Shown here: positions 32,386-44,159 of the stretch, piece by piece | How the letters are laid out: each line of letters begins with the position of its first letter | Position numbering within the stretch: position 1 is the first letter of the stretch | Assembly: GCF_014138265.1 (NCBI RefSeq) | Contig: NZ_JACGXL010000001.1 | Location: forward strand, 752,525-816,524 | Length of the DNA stretch: 64,000 nucleotides | From: Dokdonella fugitiva | GTDB taxonomy: Bacteria; Pseudomonadota; Gammaproteobacteria; Xanthomonadales; Rhodanobacteraceae | Direction of reading: 5' to 3' | Program-made: the position numbers and the translations under genes | The notes under the pieces: generated by a model | The model's input: only the letters and a program-made list of their open reading frames with translations | What the model was told of the DNA's origin: nothing | Databases searched by the model: none

Positions 32386-34320
32386 TTACGGACTCTGATC
32401 CTGCAACTTGCTCTCCGAGATCGAGACCTTCGTCGCCTTGCGCAAGGCGTCGACGAACTCGCGCGTCACCGACATGGACATCTGCTGCTGCAACGTGTTG
32501 CGCGCCGCTTCGCGCGTCTTCGCGTCGAGCTTGGACGGGTCGCCGTCGGCGACCGCGGTCAGCTGCACGAGCGCGTAGCTGTCGCCGCCGAGATCGACGA
32601 GGCGGTAGCTCGCCTTGTCCTGCGCCGGTCGCGCCATCGAGAATGCGGCGGCGACGAGGCGGCTGTCCGGCGTCGCGGCGTCGCGGCCGATGCCCTTCTG
32701 TTCCTCGATCTTGAGATTGTCCGACGCCGCGAGCGTGTCGAGCGTCTTGTCCTTGCCGAGCTGCGCGTACAGCGCATCGGCGCGATCCTTCGCCTGCTTG
32801 GCCGTACGCTCGGCGACGATGCGCGTGCGCACGACGTCACGCACTTCGTCGAGCGGCTTCGGCGTGGCCGGCTTGTGCTCGGCGATGCGCAGGACCGCGA
32901 TGTGGTTCGGGCTGAGGTCGATCGGATCGGAGTTGTTGTTCTGCACGAGCACGCCGTCGCTGAACGCGGCCTTCGCCACGGCCGGATTGGCGGCGATGCC
33001 CTGGCCGCCCGTGCGCGCGAACAGGTCGGTCTTCTGCACGGTCAGGCCGAGTTCCTTCGCCGCGGTCTCGAGCGTCGACGGGTTCTGGTAGGTCAGTTCG
33101 GTGAGACGGCCGGCCTTGTCGGAGTAGACGCGTTCACGTTCACTGTCCGCGTATTCCTTGAGGAGGTCCGGCTTGACCTCGTCGAAGCTGCGCGTCTTGC
33201 CCGGACGCACGTCGCGCAGCTCGATCACGTGGTAGCCCTCGCTGGTCAGCACCGGCTGGGAAACTTCGCCCTTGCCGAGCGCGAACAGCGCGGTCTCGAA
33301 CGCTTCCTCGGTCGTGCCGCGATCGAGCCAGCCGAGATCACCACCCTGGTTCTTCGAACCGAGGTCCGCCGATTCCTGCTTGGCGAGCGCGGCGAAATCC
33401 TTGCCGCTCTTGAGCTGCTTCTCGATCTCCTCGGCCTTCGCGAGCGCCGCCTTCTGGTCCTCCGGCGCACCCTTGCCGCCGACCTTGACGAGGATGTGCG
33501 ATGCGAGGCGCTGCTCCGCGCTGACGTAGCGCGACTTCGCCTTCTCGTAACGCTCCTTCAGCACGTTGTCGTCCGGCTTCTGGTCGATCTCGAGCTTGGA
33601 GGCGTCGAGTTCGAGGTACTCCACCGCGACGCGCTCGGGCACCATGAATTCGGCCTGGTGCTGCTTGTACCAGGCGTCGATTTCGTCGTCCTTCACCTCG
33701 CCCTGCGCAGCGGCCGGCTTGTCGAGTTTCGCGTAGCGGAAATCGCGGCGCTGGTCGCGCAGGCGCAGGTAGGCGTCGACTTCGGCGTCGGTCGCGATCG
33801 CGGTCGACGCGATCTGCGCCGGCAGCAGCGTGCGGCCGATGTCCTTGCGCATGTCGTCCTCGAACGACTGCGGGCTCATGCCGTTGGCGGCGAGCACTTG
33901 CTTGTACTGATCCTTGTCGAACGCGCCCTCGTTCTGGAACGCGGGGATCTTCTGGATCTCGTTGCGCAGGCGCTCGACCGGAACGACGATGCCGAGCTTG
34001 TCGTTCGTCTCGAGCAGCACGCGCTCGTTGACGAGGTCGTCGAGCACGCGGTGCTTGAATTCGGGGGTCTGGAACATGGACGCGTTCACGTTCGCGCCGA
34101 ACTGCTGCTTCATGCGCTGCATTTCGGCCTGCACCGTGCGGTTGTACCGCTGGGTGAACTCCTGCTCGCTGATCGCGCTGCCGCCGACCTTCGCCACGTT
34201 CGTGTTCGTGTTCGCGACGAAGTACGACTCGATGCCGAAGAACGAGAAGCCGAGGACGATCACCCCGAGGACGATCTTCACGAACAAGCTGGATTTCTTT
34301 CCGCGCAGAAGCTGCAGCAT
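32386..34320 (-). CDS. ppiD: Periplasmic folding chaperone / peptidyl-prolyl isomerase
   Basis: PpiD is an inner-membrane-anchored chaperone near the Sec translocon that helps newly exported proteins fold. The product is 644 residues, close to the usual 620. One membrane helix (about 13-34, FVKIVLGVIVLGFSFFGI) is followed by a SurA-like N-terminal helical domain (to about 200) and a parvulin domain at about 265-365 (SAEQRLASHILVKVGGKG, GGDLGWLDRGTTEEAFE, SEGYHVIELRDV). A second, degenerate C-terminal parvulin-like region follows. The start ATG is at the 5' side of the tRNA-Val/hupB/lon group transcribed the same way. The identification is firm. Confidence 0.95.
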   Translation of the reverse strand: MLQLLRGKKSSLFVKIVLGVIVLGFSFFGIESYFVANTNTNVAKVGGSAISEQEFTQRYNRTVQAEMQRMKQQFGANVNASMFQTPEFKHRVLDDLVNERVLLETNDKLGIVVPVERLRNEIQKIPAFQNEGAFDKDQYKQVLAANGMSPQSFEDDMRKDIGRTLLPAQIASTAIATDAEVDAYLRLRDQRRDFRYAKLDKPAAAQGEVKDDEIDAWYKQHQAEFMVPERVAVEYLELDASKLEIDQKPDDNVLKERYEKAKSRYVSAEQRLASHILVKVGGKGAPEDQKAALAKAEEIEKQLKSGKDFAALAKQESADLGSKNQGGDLGWLDRGTTEEAFETALFALGKGEVSQPVLTSEGYHVIELRDVRPGKTRSFDEVKPDLLKEYADSERERVYSDKAGRLTELTYQNPSTLETAAKELGLTVQKTDLFARTGGQGIAANPAVAKAAFSDGVLVQNNNSDPIDLSPNHIAVLRIAEHKPATPKPLDEVRDVVRTRIVAERTAKQAKDRADALYAQLGKDKTLDTLAASDNLKIEEQKGIGRDAATPDSRLVAAAFSMARPAQDKASYRLVDLGGDSYALVQLTAVADGDPSKLDAKTREAARNTLQQQMSMSVTREFVDALRKATKVSISESKLQDQSP

Positions 34321-34423
34321 GGATTGGGAACCTGTCTGATGGAGACGGTACGGCGTGCCGGCCGGACCGGAAAGACGATTTTACGCGGTCACGGGCCCCT
34401 CGCGGGACATTCCCGCACAAGAC

Positions 34424-34445
34424 GACGGCGCCCGAGGGCGCCGTC
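34424..34445 (-). terminator. Hairpin downstream of tRNA-Val
   Basis: A perfect 9-bp stem (GACGGCGCC with GGCGCCGTC) is followed on the minus strand by a short TTGT stretch, about 100 nt after the tRNA-Val 3' end and before ppiD. Confidence 0.6.
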
Positions 34446-34546
34446 GCTGGGATTGCGGGATCGCTGCGGACACCATTCGCCCGCCGGATCCTGCGCGCAC
34501 TCCCCGTGCGCGGAGCGTGCCGGCCACGAACCGCTGCGGCCCAAGC

Positions 34547-34621
34547 TGGTGGGTGCTGAGGGTTTCGAACCCCCGACCCTCGCCTTGTAAGGGCGACGCT
34601 CTACCGCTGAGCTAAGCACCC
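34547..34621 (-). tRNA. tRNA-Val (anticodon TAC)
   Basis: The cloverleaf starts GGGTGCTTAGCTCAGC. The acceptor stem pairs GGGTGCT with AGCACCC, the anticodon loop is CTTACAA, and CCA is encoded. It sits between hupB and ppiD. Confidence 0.96.
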
Positions 34622-34667
34622 GTGTTGCCGCGGGCACGGCGACAAGCCGTGCCCGCGTGATCCTGCG

Positions 34668-34940
34668 TCAGTTCAGCGCGTCCTTGAGGGCCTTGCCGGC
34701 CTTGAACGCGGGAACCTTGGAAGCCTTGATCTTGATCGTCTCGTTCGTGCGCGGGTTGCGACCCGTGCGTGCGGCGCGCTTGCGCACCACGAAAGTACCG
34801 AAACCGACGAGCGAGATCGACTCACCGGCCTTGAGGGTCTTCTTCACCACCTTGAACATCGCCTCGATGGCGCGCTCGGCGTCGGCCTTGGTCAGTTCGG
34901 AGGCATCCGCGATCGCGGCGACAAATTCGGCTTTATTCAT
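34668..34940 (-). CDS. hupB: DNA-binding protein HU (beta-type)
   Basis: The product is 90 residues, the exact family length. It begins [20 protein letters not shown] and carries the signature [20 protein letters not shown] and the DNA-arm Pro region. HU bends and compacts DNA as a dimer. The start ATG 34940 has AGGAC a few nt upstream. It lies downstream of lon in the same direction, with its own promoter (35085-35113) and a roughly 138-nt leader. The lon-hupB-tRNA-Val-ppiD order is conserved in related bacteria. Firm identification. Confidence 0.97.
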   Translation of the reverse strand: MNKAEFVAAIADASELTKADAERAIEAMFKVVKKTLKAGESISLVGFGTFVVRKRAARTGRNPRTNETIKIKASKVPAFKAGKALKDALN

Positions 34941-35084
34941 GTAGGACTCCCGCACGGGGCATGCGCCCCGCAGAATTTGATCGAGTCGAAACGCGCATGG
35001 GCGGAGGTGGTGCACCTCGGGTCAGCGCGTCTCGGTACCCCGCAATCGCCCGGACGGCTGCGTCACCTGGATCGCGGCGCGCTC

Positions 35085-35113
35085 TTTATACCAGCGGCCC
35101 CAAGGCCACGCAA
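35085..35113 (-). promoter_or_regulatory. hupB promoter
   Basis: On the minus strand, TTGCGT (35113-35108) and TATAAA (35090-35085) are separated by exactly 17 bp. The predicted start point is about 35078, which gives a leader of about 138 nt before hupB. Confidence 0.7.
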
Positions 35114-35178
35114 CACGAGGTGCAGCGTGGATTTGCAGGAATTTCGCGCATTTGCGCCAAACTCGACGCGGCACGGGC

Positions 35179-35214
35179 CGGCGAAGGCGGCGCTCGATCA
35201 CGCCGCCTTCGCCG
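35179..35214 (-). terminator. Hairpin directly downstream of lon
   Basis: A perfect 14-bp stem (35179-35192 with 35201-35214, loop CTCGATCA) begins 6 bp after the lon stop. It has no T-tract but is strong enough to separate lon from the hupB promoter. Confidence 0.6.
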
Positions 35215-35220
35215 CAAGCC

Positions 35221-37680
<2,460 letters not shown>

Positions 37681-37728
37681 CGGACTCGGAAATAAACGGT
37701 GGCGAAACGGGGTTCCGCGGAAACACGA

Positions 37729-37754
37729 ACGGCAGCGTGGACCCACGCTGCCGT
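37729..37754 (-). terminator. Strong hairpin between the DUF4410-like gene and lon
   Basis: ACGGCAGCGTGG and CCACGCTGCCGT form a 12-bp inverted repeat with a 2-nt centre. It lies 49 nt upstream of the lon ATG and about 60 nt after the previous stop. It may be a terminator of the upstream gene or an attenuator for lon. A GTTCGTGTTT stretch follows on the minus strand. Confidence 0.55.
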
Positions 37755-37813
37755 ATCGTCAAGTGAGGGTTCGCGACGGCGTTTGCAAGCGCGGCCGCCG
37801 GCCGCCGGGCCGC

Positions 37814-38425
37814 TCAGAACTGCTTCAGCAGGTTCGTCGCATCGCCGCCGATCTGGCGGATCGTACGCGTCATGAGCTCTTCGTAGTCGCCGCCGAAACC
37901 GCCGAAGCCGGAGCGGCGCTGCTGCGTGAACGCGAGCAGTACCTCGCCCGACGCGGCATCGACGAGCTCGCAGCGGACTTCGACGCGAACCGCGCCGGCA
38001 CCGAAGCCGCCCCAGTAGCGCTTCGCGCGCGAACCCGGATCGAGCAGCAGCACCTCGCCGCGCAGGCGCAGCACGTGCGCGTCGGCCGGCGCGGCTTCGG
38101 CCACGTCGACCGGTTTCGCCAGCGCCGTGCGCAGGCCGTCCGCGAACACCGCGCTGAACCGCCCGAGCACGGCCTTGACCGGCTCGTACGTGTTCTCGTC
38201 GGCCGGTGGCAGCGCGACAGCTCCGGTGGCGAGCGGCTCCAACACGACGCGCTCGTAGTCGGCGAGGCGGAACGTGCGGCTGATCTCGACCGCATCGATG
38301 TCCGGTCCCCAGTCCTCGTAGCTTCCGGGCGCGGTGGGCGCAGGCGGATGCTTCGCCTGCGCGGGCGCGATCACGCACGCGAGCACGATCGACGACAGCA
38401 GACCTGCAACGAATCGCAAGTTCAT
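37814..38425 (-). CDS. Exported DUF4410-like protein of unknown function
   Basis: The product is 203 residues from ATG 38425, chosen because GGA lies 6-7 nt upstream and a signal peptide starts at once (MNLRFVAGLLSSIVLACVIAPAQA). An ATG two codons earlier is also possible. The Cys in the signal is not in a clear lipobox. The mature part has a periplasmic lipoprotein-like pattern: LADYERVVLEPLA, DGLRTALAKPVDVA, HVLRLRGEVLLLDPGSRAKRYWGGFGAGAVRVEVRCEL. This resembles the DUF4410 family, in which a beta-sheet with a glycine-rich RYWGGFGAG turn is common. The role is unknown. It sits between clpX and lon in the proteostasis cluster, which may be positional only. Confidence 0.7.
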   Translation of the reverse strand: MNLRFVAGLLSSIVLACVIAPAQAKHPPAPTAPGSYEDWGPDIDAVEISRTFRLADYERVVLEPLATGAVALPPADENTYEPVKAVLGRFSAVFADGLRTALAKPVDVAEAAPADAHVLRLRGEVLLLDPGSRAKRYWGGFGAGAVRVEVRCELVDAASGEVLLAFTQQRRSGFGGFGGDYEELMTRTIRQIGGDATNLLKQF

Positions 38426-38483
38426 CGGCATTCCATCCGGTGGGGACCAAGCGGCCGCGCGGCGCATCGGCGCCGCGCCGGCC

Positions 38484-39761
38484 TCATTCGGAGGCGGCGC
38501 GGTTCTGCATGTTGCCGCGGTAGATCAGGTACGGCTCGGCCTGGCCGTTGATGACGGCCTCGTCGACGACGACCTTGCTCACGTGCTCGAGCGACGGCAG
38601 GTTGAACATCGTGTCGAGCAGCACCTGCTCGAGGATCGTGCGCAGGCCGCGCGCACCGGTCTTGCGCTTGATCGCCTTGCGCGCGATCGCCGTGAGCGCG
38701 TCGGGCCGGAACTCGAGTTCGACGCCCTCCATCTCGAACAGCTTCTTGAACTGCTTGGTGATCGCGTTCTTCGGTTCGGTCAGGATCTTGACCAGCGCGG
38801 TCTCGTCGAGCTCCTCGAGCGTCGCGACCACCGGCAGGCGGCCGACGAACTCGGGGATGAGGCCGAACTTGATGAGGTCTTCCGGCTGCACGTCGGCGAG
38901 CAGCTTGCTCGCGTCCGCCTGGCGGTCCTTGCTGCGCACTTCGGCATTGAAGCCGATGCCGGTCGCTTCGGAGCGCTGCAGGATGATCTTCTCGAGCCCG
39001 GCGAACGCACCGCCGACGATGAACAGGATGTTCTTCGTGTCGACCTGCAGGAACTCCTGCTGCGGATGCTTGCGCCCGCCCTGCGGCGGCACCGAGGCGA
39101 CCGTGCCTTCGATGAGCTTGAGGAGCGCCTGCTGCACGCCCTCACCCGACACGTCGCGCGTGATCGACGGGTTCTCGCTCTTGCGCGAGATCTTGTCGAT
39201 CTCGTCGATATAGACGATGCCGCTCTGCGCCTTCTCGACGTCGTAGTCGCACTTCTGCAGCAGCTTCTGGATGATGTTCTCGACGTCCTCGCCGACGTAA
39301 CCGGCCTCGGTCAACGTCGTCGCGTCGGCGATCGTGAACGGCACGTTGAGCAGGCGCGCGAGCGTGTCGGCGAGTAGCGTCTTGCCCGATCCGGTCGGGC
39401 CGACGAGCAGGATGTTGGACTTGGCGAGCTCGACGTCGTCGTTGCGGCTGCGCGTCTCGAGTCGCTTGTAGTGGTTGTACACGGCGACCGCGAGCACCTT
39501 CTTCGCGCGCGACTGGCCGATGACGTACTGGTCGAGCACGTCGAGGATCTCGGCCGGCTTGGGCAGGTCGCTGCGCGCGCTGGCCGCCTTCTCCTCGAGT
39601 TCCTCGCGGATGATGTCGTTGCACAGCTCGACGCACTCATCGCAGATGAACACCGATGGGCCCGCGATGAGCTTGCGTACCTCGTGCTGGCTCTTGCCGC
39701 AGAACGAGCAGTACAGGATCTTGCCGTTGTCGCCCGATCGGCTTTGCCGGTCGTCAGTCAT
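38484..39761 (-). CDS. clpX: ATP-dependent Clp protease ATP-binding subunit ClpX
   Basis: This AAA+ unfoldase feeds substrates to ClpP. From ATG 39761 ([10 protein letters not shown]), with GAGG 6 nt upstream, the product is 425 residues, the normal length. The N-terminal zinc-binding domain has CSFCGKS and CDECV; Walker A is GPTGSGKT, Walker B is IVYIDEIDK, and the ClpP-docking IGF loop is visible in [10 protein letters not shown]. It follows clpP by about 115 bp, with a 7-bp hairpin at 39814-39830 in the gap. Firm identification. Confidence 0.97.
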   Translation of the reverse strand: MTDDRQSRSGDNGKILYCSFCGKSQHEVRKLIAGPSVFICDECVELCNDIIREELEEKAASARSDLPKPAEILDVLDQYVIGQSRAKKVLAVAVYNHYKRLETRSRNDDVELAKSNILLVGPTGSGKTLLADTLARLLNVPFTIADATTLTEAGYVGEDVENIIQKLLQKCDYDVEKAQSGIVYIDEIDKISRKSENPSITRDVSGEGVQQALLKLIEGTVASVPPQGGRKHPQQEFLQVDTKNILFIVGGAFAGLEKIILQRSEATGIGFNAEVRSKDRQADASKLLADVQPEDLIKFGLIPEFVGRLPVVATLEELDETALVKILTEPKNAITKQFKKLFEMEGVELEFRPDALTAIARKAIKRKTGARGLRTILEQVLLDTMFNLPSLEHVSKVVVDEAVINGQAEPYLIYRGNMQNRAASE

Positions 39762-39876
39762 GCTCCGCCTCGGAGTGTCGCCGCAATTGCCGGCGCAGGA
39801 TAGCACAGCGCGACCGGACCCTCGGTCCGGCCACGATCGATGTAAAAAACCGTGAAATGGCGCCGATCTTGCGCGA

Positions 39877-40515
39877 TCAGGCCGGCGTCACCGCGGTTTC
39901 GCCCGGGCGGCGGTCGAGCACCGCGTCGATCAGGCCGTACGTCTTCGCGTCCTCGCCGCTCATGAAGCGGTCGCGCTCCATGTCGCGCTCGATCTGGTCG
40001 AGCGCCTGGCCGGTGTGCTTGACGTAGATCTGGTTCAGGCGGCCACGCAGATACAGGATCTCACGCGCCTGGATCTCGATGTCGGTCGCCTGGCCCTGCG
40101 CGCCACCGGACGGCTGGTGGATCATCACGCGCGAGTTCGGCAACGCGTAACGCTTGCCCTTGGTGCCTGCGGTCAGCAGTAGCGACGCCGCGCTGCACGC
40201 CTGGCCGATGCACATCGTGCTCACGTCGCAGCGGATGTACTGCATCGTGTCGTAGATCGCCAGGCCCGCGGTGACCACGCCACCGGGGCTGTTGATGTAC
40301 AGGTTGATGTCCTTGTCGGGATTCTCCGACTCGAGGAACAGCAACTGCGCGACGACCACGTTCGCCATGTAGTCGTCGATCGGCCCGACCACGAACACGA
40401 CGCGCTCCTTCAGCAGGCGCGAGTAGATGTCGTAGGCGCGCTCGCCACGCGAGGTCTGCTCGACCACCATCGGGACGAGGTTGAGACCGGTGGCAGGTGT
40501 GATCAGGCTGGACAT
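39877..40515 (-). CDS. clpP: ATP-dependent Clp protease proteolytic subunit
   Basis: This serine protease forms a tetradecamer that works with ClpX. The product is 212 residues from ATG 40515, preceded by AGGAG at 7 nt. Catalytic residues are Ser108 ([11 protein letters not shown]) and His133 (VMIHQPSGG), with Asp later in the MERDRFM region. A short propeptide of about 14 residues is expected. It lies 27 bp after tig, so tig and clpP are probably co-transcribed. Firm identification. Confidence 0.97.
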   Translation of the reverse strand: MSSLITPATGLNLVPMVVEQTSRGERAYDIYSRLLKERVVFVVGPIDDYMANVVVAQLLFLESENPDKDINLYINSPGGVVTAGLAIYDTMQYIRCDVSTMCIGQACSAASLLLTAGTKGKRYALPNSRVMIHQPSGGAQGQATDIEIQAREILYLRGRLNQIYVKHTGQALDQIERDMERDRFMSGEDAKTYGLIDAVLDRRPGETAVTPA

Positions 40516-40541
40516 GGCATTCTCCTGGGCGCCGTTCGCGC

Positions 40542-41819
40542 TCAGGCGCCCGGCCGCATGACGTCGTTGAAACTGAGCTGCTGTTCGCTGCACTTGGCGT
40601 GGTCGGCCAGCCATTCGACGACCTGGTCCTCGATCACGCGATTCTGCAGCGCGCCCATCAACTGGGGGTCGCGCGAATAGAGTTCAACGACCTGCTCCGG
40701 CTCCTCGTAGGTCGAGGCGATCGTCGCGAGTGCTTCGCTGACGCGGCGCGAGTCGAGGCGGATGTCGTTCTGGCGCGCGAGTTCGCCGATCAGCAGGCCC
40801 GCGCTCACGCGACGGCGTGCCGTCGGCAGGAACTGCGCGACCGCGTCCGGACTCTGCAGGCCGGCCTGGCGCGCGAGCTGGCGCGCCTCGTTCTCGACCA
40901 TGCCCTGCGGCAACTCGAGTTCCGGATGCGCCTCGACGAGCTTCTCCAGCGCGCCGGCCTTGAGGCGGCCCATCAGCACGCCCTTGAGTTCGCGCTCGAG
41001 GTTCGCGCGGACGTCCTCGCGGAAGCGGCCGAGGCCGCCTTCCTTGACGCCGAAGCTCGCCGCGAACGCCTCGTCGACGGCCGGCAGCTGCGCTTCCTGC
41101 ACGCGCACGAGCTTGACGCTCACGTCGACCGACTTGCCGGCGAGCGCAGGCGTGCGCACCGCCGCCGGGAAATCGACGTGGGTCGTGAATTCGTCACCGG
41201 CCTTGTGGCCGGCCAGCTTGTCCTCGAGTTCCTTCGAATACGCGCCCGAGCCGAGCACGGCGCCGACGCGATCCGTGCCGCTTTCCGGATGACGGAACCC
41301 TTCGGCCTGCGCGGAGAATTCGAACAGCACCATGTCGCCGTCCTTCGCCGCGCGGTCGACCGCGTGCCAGCTGCGGCGCTGCAAGCGCAGCGTCTCGATC
41401 ATCTGGTCGATGTCCGGGTCGGTCACGCTCGCGACCGGCTTGACGATCTCGAGGCCGGCGACGTCGAGCTTGCCGATCTCCGGCAACACTTCGAAGGTCG
41501 CCGTGTATTCGATCTCGCCGTTCTCCGGACGCCCCGTCGTCGCGATCGACGGCTGCACCGCCGGGCGCAGCTTCTCCTGCGTGACCGCTTCCTGGAAGCT
41601 CGAACCGATCATTTCCGACAGCGCCTCGTTGCGGATCTGGCTGCCGAAGCGCTGCTCGATCACCTTGGCCGGCACCTTGCCCGGGCGGAAGCCCTTCAGG
41701 CGCGCGCTGCGGCCCATCTCCTGGATGCGCGAGCGGATGGTGTCCTCGAGGCGCTGGGCGGGGAGGCGGACCGTGAGCTTGCGGCCGAGCGAACCGACGT
41801 TTTCGATCGAGACTTGCAT
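40542..41819 (-). CDS. tig: Trigger factor
   Basis: Trigger factor is the ribosome-bound chaperone and prolyl isomerase that meets nascent chains at the exit tunnel. The product is 425 residues from ATG 41819 ([14 protein letters not shown]), with GAGGAAC upstream. The ribosome-binding signature [17 protein letters not shown] is near residue 45; the FKBP-like PPIase domain lies at about 150-245; the helical C-terminal chaperone arms make up the rest. It is the first gene of the tig-clpP-clpX group. Upstream is the tRNA cluster on the same strand. Firm identification. Confidence 0.96.
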   Translation of the reverse strand: MQVSIENVGSLGRKLTVRLPAQRLEDTIRSRIQEMGRSARLKGFRPGKVPAKVIEQRFGSQIRNEALSEMIGSSFQEAVTQEKLRPAVQPSIATTGRPENGEIEYTATFEVLPEIGKLDVAGLEIVKPVASVTDPDIDQMIETLRLQRRSWHAVDRAAKDGDMVLFEFSAQAEGFRHPESGTDRVGAVLGSGAYSKELEDKLAGHKAGDEFTTHVDFPAAVRTPALAGKSVDVSVKLVRVQEAQLPAVDEAFAASFGVKEGGLGRFREDVRANLERELKGVLMGRLKAGALEKLVEAHPELELPQGMVENEARQLARQAGLQSPDAVAQFLPTARRRVSAGLLIGELARQNDIRLDSRRVSEALATIASTYEEPEQVVELYSRDPQLMGALQNRVIEDQVVEWLADHAKCSEQQLSFNDVMRPGA

Positions 41820-42050
41820 GGTGTTCCTCAGGATCAATGTGCAGTTGGCAAGGGCACGCTTCCCGTCGCGCCTTGCTGAAAAACGGTCGCGGCCTCACCG
41901 CGCCACGTTTTTCGCATCACGCGCCCCAAGCGCCCGATGCGGCGGCACGTCCTGTGCCGTGCGTTACCCGACCAGGCTGCGGACGTCACGAAACGCCGCT
42001 GGCTGGGTCGCCCCAGGCGGTCGCTGCGACAGGCACGTTGCGGAGGGAAG

Positions 42051-42135
42051 TGGTGCGAAAGGAGAGACTCGAACTCTCACGGGTTGCCCCGCCAGAACCT
42101 AAATCTGGTGCGTCTACCAGTTTCGCCACTTTCGC
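42051..42135 (-). tRNA. tRNA-Leu (anticodon TAG)
   Basis: The acceptor stem pairs GCGAAAG with CTTTCGC, with a long variable arm and an anticodon loop TTTAGGT. CCA is encoded. It is the last tRNA of the cluster before tig. Confidence 0.95.
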
Positions 42136-42202
42136 CCGGACCGGCCTGCCGCCCGCGCGAAGGCTCTTCCGGGAGCCGGCGCGCTCGCGCCAGGGGAAAA
42201 AT

Positions 42203-42278
42203 TGGTGGGCCGTCTAGGACTCGAACCTAGGACCAAGAGATTAAGAGTCTCCTGCTCTACCAACTGAGCTAACGGCCC
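42203..42278 (-). tRNA. tRNA-Lys (anticodon CTT)
   Basis: The cloverleaf starts GGGCCGTTAGCTCAGTTGG. The anticodon loop is CTCTTAA, which reads CTT, and CCA is encoded. Confidence 0.95.
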
Positions 42279-42305
42279 GCTTAACTTCTAGATTGTAACG
42301 AAAGT

Positions 42306-42383
42306 TGGGGTGGACGATGGGACTCGAACCCACGACAACCGGAATCACAATCCGGTACTCTAACCAACTGAGCTACGCCCACC
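42306..42383 (-). tRNA. tRNA-His (anticodon GTG)
   Basis: The acceptor stem GTGGGCG pairs with CGTCCAC. The extra G(-1) opposite C73, characteristic of tRNA-His, is encoded. The anticodon loop is TTGTGAT and CCA is encoded. Confidence 0.96.
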
Positions 42384-42466
42384 ACTGAAGCTGTGCACAT
42401 CGGCAAGACACCGCCGCGCAACACCTCGTTGCAGGCTTCCATGCCGCCGTCCAACCGCACGGCGAA

Positions 42467-42543
42467 TGGCACGCCCGACAGGACTCGAACCTGCAACCGT
42501 CGGCTTAGAAGGCCGATGCTCTATCCGGTTGAGCTACGGGCGC
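42467..42543 (-). tRNA. tRNA-Arg (anticodon TCT)
   Basis: The acceptor stem starts GCGCCCG with a G-U first pair. The anticodon loop is CTTCTAA and CCA is encoded. It reads the AGA/AGG codons. Confidence 0.95.
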
Positions 42544-42613
42544 ATCGACAGCCGCATTGTCACAGGTTCCGGCGCCGCGACGCCGCACCGGTCCCGCCTG
42601 CCGCACGAGCAGA

Positions 42614-42690
42614 TGGTCGGGGTAGAGGGATTCGAACCCCCGACATCCTGCTCCCAAAGCAGGCGCGCTACCAGACTGCGCTATACCCCG
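42614..42690 (-). tRNA. tRNA-Pro (anticodon TGG)
   Basis: The acceptor stem pairs CGGGGTA with TACCCCG. The anticodon loop is TTTGGGA and CCA is encoded. Confidence 0.95.
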
Positions 42691-42820
42691 TTCAGTCCGT
42701 CTCCGCGCCACGCCGGCCGCGAAAAAAGGATCGACGATGGTACGAAGCAGCGTCCTTCGCGTCAATCCGGAAACCTTGCGATGCCATTCCCGCGCACCGC
42801 GACCGCCGGACTCCTGCAGA

Positions 42821-42846
42821 AACAAAAAGGGTGCCGAAGCACCCTT
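42821..42846 (-). terminator. Terminator of the tRNA-Arg(ACG) transcript
   Basis: An 8-bp stem (AAGGGTGC with GCACCCTT) carries a TTCG loop and is followed on the minus strand by TTTGTTT. It lies 10 bp downstream of tRNA-Arg(ACG). Confidence 0.88.
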
Positions 42847-42856
42847 CGAGTACAAG

Positions 42857-42933
42857 TGGCGCGCCCGGAGAGATTCGAACTCCCGACCACCAAGTTCGTA
42901 GCCTGGTGCTCTATCCAGCTGAGCTACGGGCGC
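42857..42933 (-). tRNA. tRNA-Arg (anticodon ACG)
   Basis: The acceptor stem starts GCGCCCG and pairs with CGGGCGC. The anticodon loop is CTACGAA and CCA is encoded. A terminator follows directly, so this tRNA is transcribed apart from the five to its left. Confidence 0.95.
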
Positions 42934-43202
42934 ATTGCAACCTGTGTTCCGTCGCCGAACGACGGTCGCCTAGCATAGCACCTCGGCGAACCCGTCCGAA
43001 ACAGCATCGGAAGGCGCGCGATTATTCTGATCGCGATGCCGTGCGTCAACCTTTTTCTGCAACATTCGTCACGATTGGCGAGAGTTTGCGCAGAAGCTGT
43101 TCATTCTCTGCGCAACGACGCTCGATCGCCACGGCACCGGGGCGCCTCCACAGACCTGCAAGCCGGGGCCGTCCTCGGTTTCCACGCCGCATGACGGACC
43201 CT

Positions 43203-43416
43203 GGAGCGCCACACGAGAGCGCAGGCCCTGTGCGTGACCGCGACGTCGAATCGCGCCGCGGGTTGGTCGCCCGCAGGGTGGGCTCCTGCAGCGGACTCCC
43301 ATAGCGGACCTGGAACGACGCGCGAGCATCGTAGGAGCGCACCTGCGCGCGACCGCGGCATCGAATCCCGCCGCGCCGCTGGCCGCAGGCACGGTGGGTT
43401 CATACAACGGGGACTC
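43203..43416. repeat. Two degenerate copies of an intergenic REP-like repeat
   Basis: The 546-bp gap 42934-43479 holds no gene. Two related blocks lie at about 43203-43298 and 43331-43416. They share GCGYGACCGCGRCRTCGAATC, CGCCGCG, GGTGGGYTC and a closing GGACTC in the same order. The second begins GTAGGAGCGCACCTGCGCG, which resembles the extragenic palindromes common in pseudomonads and xanthomonads. Copies differ by many substitutions, so they look old. Confidence 0.55.
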
Positions 43417-43479
43417 GGACATCGCGCGAGCACCCGACGCATTTCGCGAGGGCGCCGTTCTCCACCTGCACTGTCCCCC

Positions 43480-43518
43480 GTAACGCAAAACGCCCCGCGA
43501 GGGGGCGTTTTGCGTTAC
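43480..43518 (-). terminator. Terminator of tRNA-Ser
   Basis: A 17-bp perfect inverted repeat (43480-43496 with 43502-43518) directly abuts the CCA end of tRNA-Ser. On the minus strand AAAACGCCCC and GGGGCGTTTT form the core, so the T-rich tract lies within the outer stem. Confidence 0.88.
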
Positions 43519-43611
43519 TGGCGGAGAGAGAGGGATTCGAACCCTCGATAGAGCTTTTGACCCTATACTCCCTTAGCAGGGGAGCCCCTTCGGCCTCTCG
43601 GGCATCTCTCC
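43519..43611 (-). tRNA. tRNA-Ser (anticodon GCT)
   Basis: The acceptor stem pairs GGAGAGA with TCTCTCC. There is a long variable arm, an anticodon loop CTGCTAA, and encoded CCA. It lies just after csrA, as in many gammaproteobacteria. Confidence 0.95.
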
Positions 43612-43688
43612 GGGATCGTTCGGCGCGACAGTATCGCTGGTTCGCGTCCGGCCGCGCAGGATAGCGGCTACGACGATGCGGGTAAAGC

Positions 43689-43904
43689 TCAGTTCGCGTG
43701 ATGACCGCCGGAACCTTCGGCGGATTCCTCGCCCGGCGTGAGTTCGCGCTTGATGCGCTGATAGATCTCTTCGCGATGCACCGCCACGTCTTTCGGTGCA
43801 TTGATACCGATGCGGACCTGGTTGCCCTTGACGCCGAGTACCGTGACGGTCACCTCGTCTCCGATCATCAACGTCTCGCCGACCCGGCGAGTCAAAATAA
43901 GCAT
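43689..43904 (-). CDS. csrA: Carbon storage regulator CsrA
   Basis: CsrA is a small post-transcriptional regulator that binds GGA motifs in mRNA leaders. The product is 71 residues: [20 protein letters not shown] then [30 protein letters not shown], which covers the full RNA-binding core including the RxGIxAP loop. The C-terminal tail is short and acidic/His-rich. The start has AAGGAGA about 6 nt upstream; its GGA could allow autoregulation, which is inference. It follows alaS (255 bp gap) and precedes tRNA-Ser, the order usual in gammaproteobacteria. Confidence 0.97.
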   Translation of the reverse strand: MLILTRRVGETLMIGDEVTVTVLGVKGNQVRIGINAPKDVAVHREEIYQRIKRELTPGEESAEGSGGHHAN

Positions 43905-44092
43905 GTGGCTCTCCTTAACACGTTTTGTCGGTCCGATGGATTCGCATGTGCGACAGCGTTCACCCTGCGCATGCGGTCCCGGGGACCAAGTGGCAGCCTC
44001 CCTCGCTACCCTTCCCCTGTTTTATGTACCCCGACTCGACGTTCTCGCTGCGCCACGCGTGCGGCGCCGGCATCGATATCGAAGGCGGCCCG

Positions 44093-44121
44093 ATACTAAC
44101 CAAGGCATCCGGCACGCGCAA
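44093..44121 (-). promoter_or_regulatory. Candidate csrA promoter
   Basis: On the minus strand TTGCGC (44121-44116) and TAGTAT (44098-44093) are separated by 17 bp. The predicted start near 44086 gives a csrA leader of about 180 nt. Confidence 0.5.
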
Positions 44122-44159
44122 TGAACGAAAGGCCTTGCGCCGACACGTTTTCTTTACAT

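Noticed and set aside
42051..43611. Integrative element at the tRNA cluster
   Set aside because: All seven tRNAs are intact with encoded CCA, no partial tRNA duplicate was seen, and there is no integrase gene nearby.
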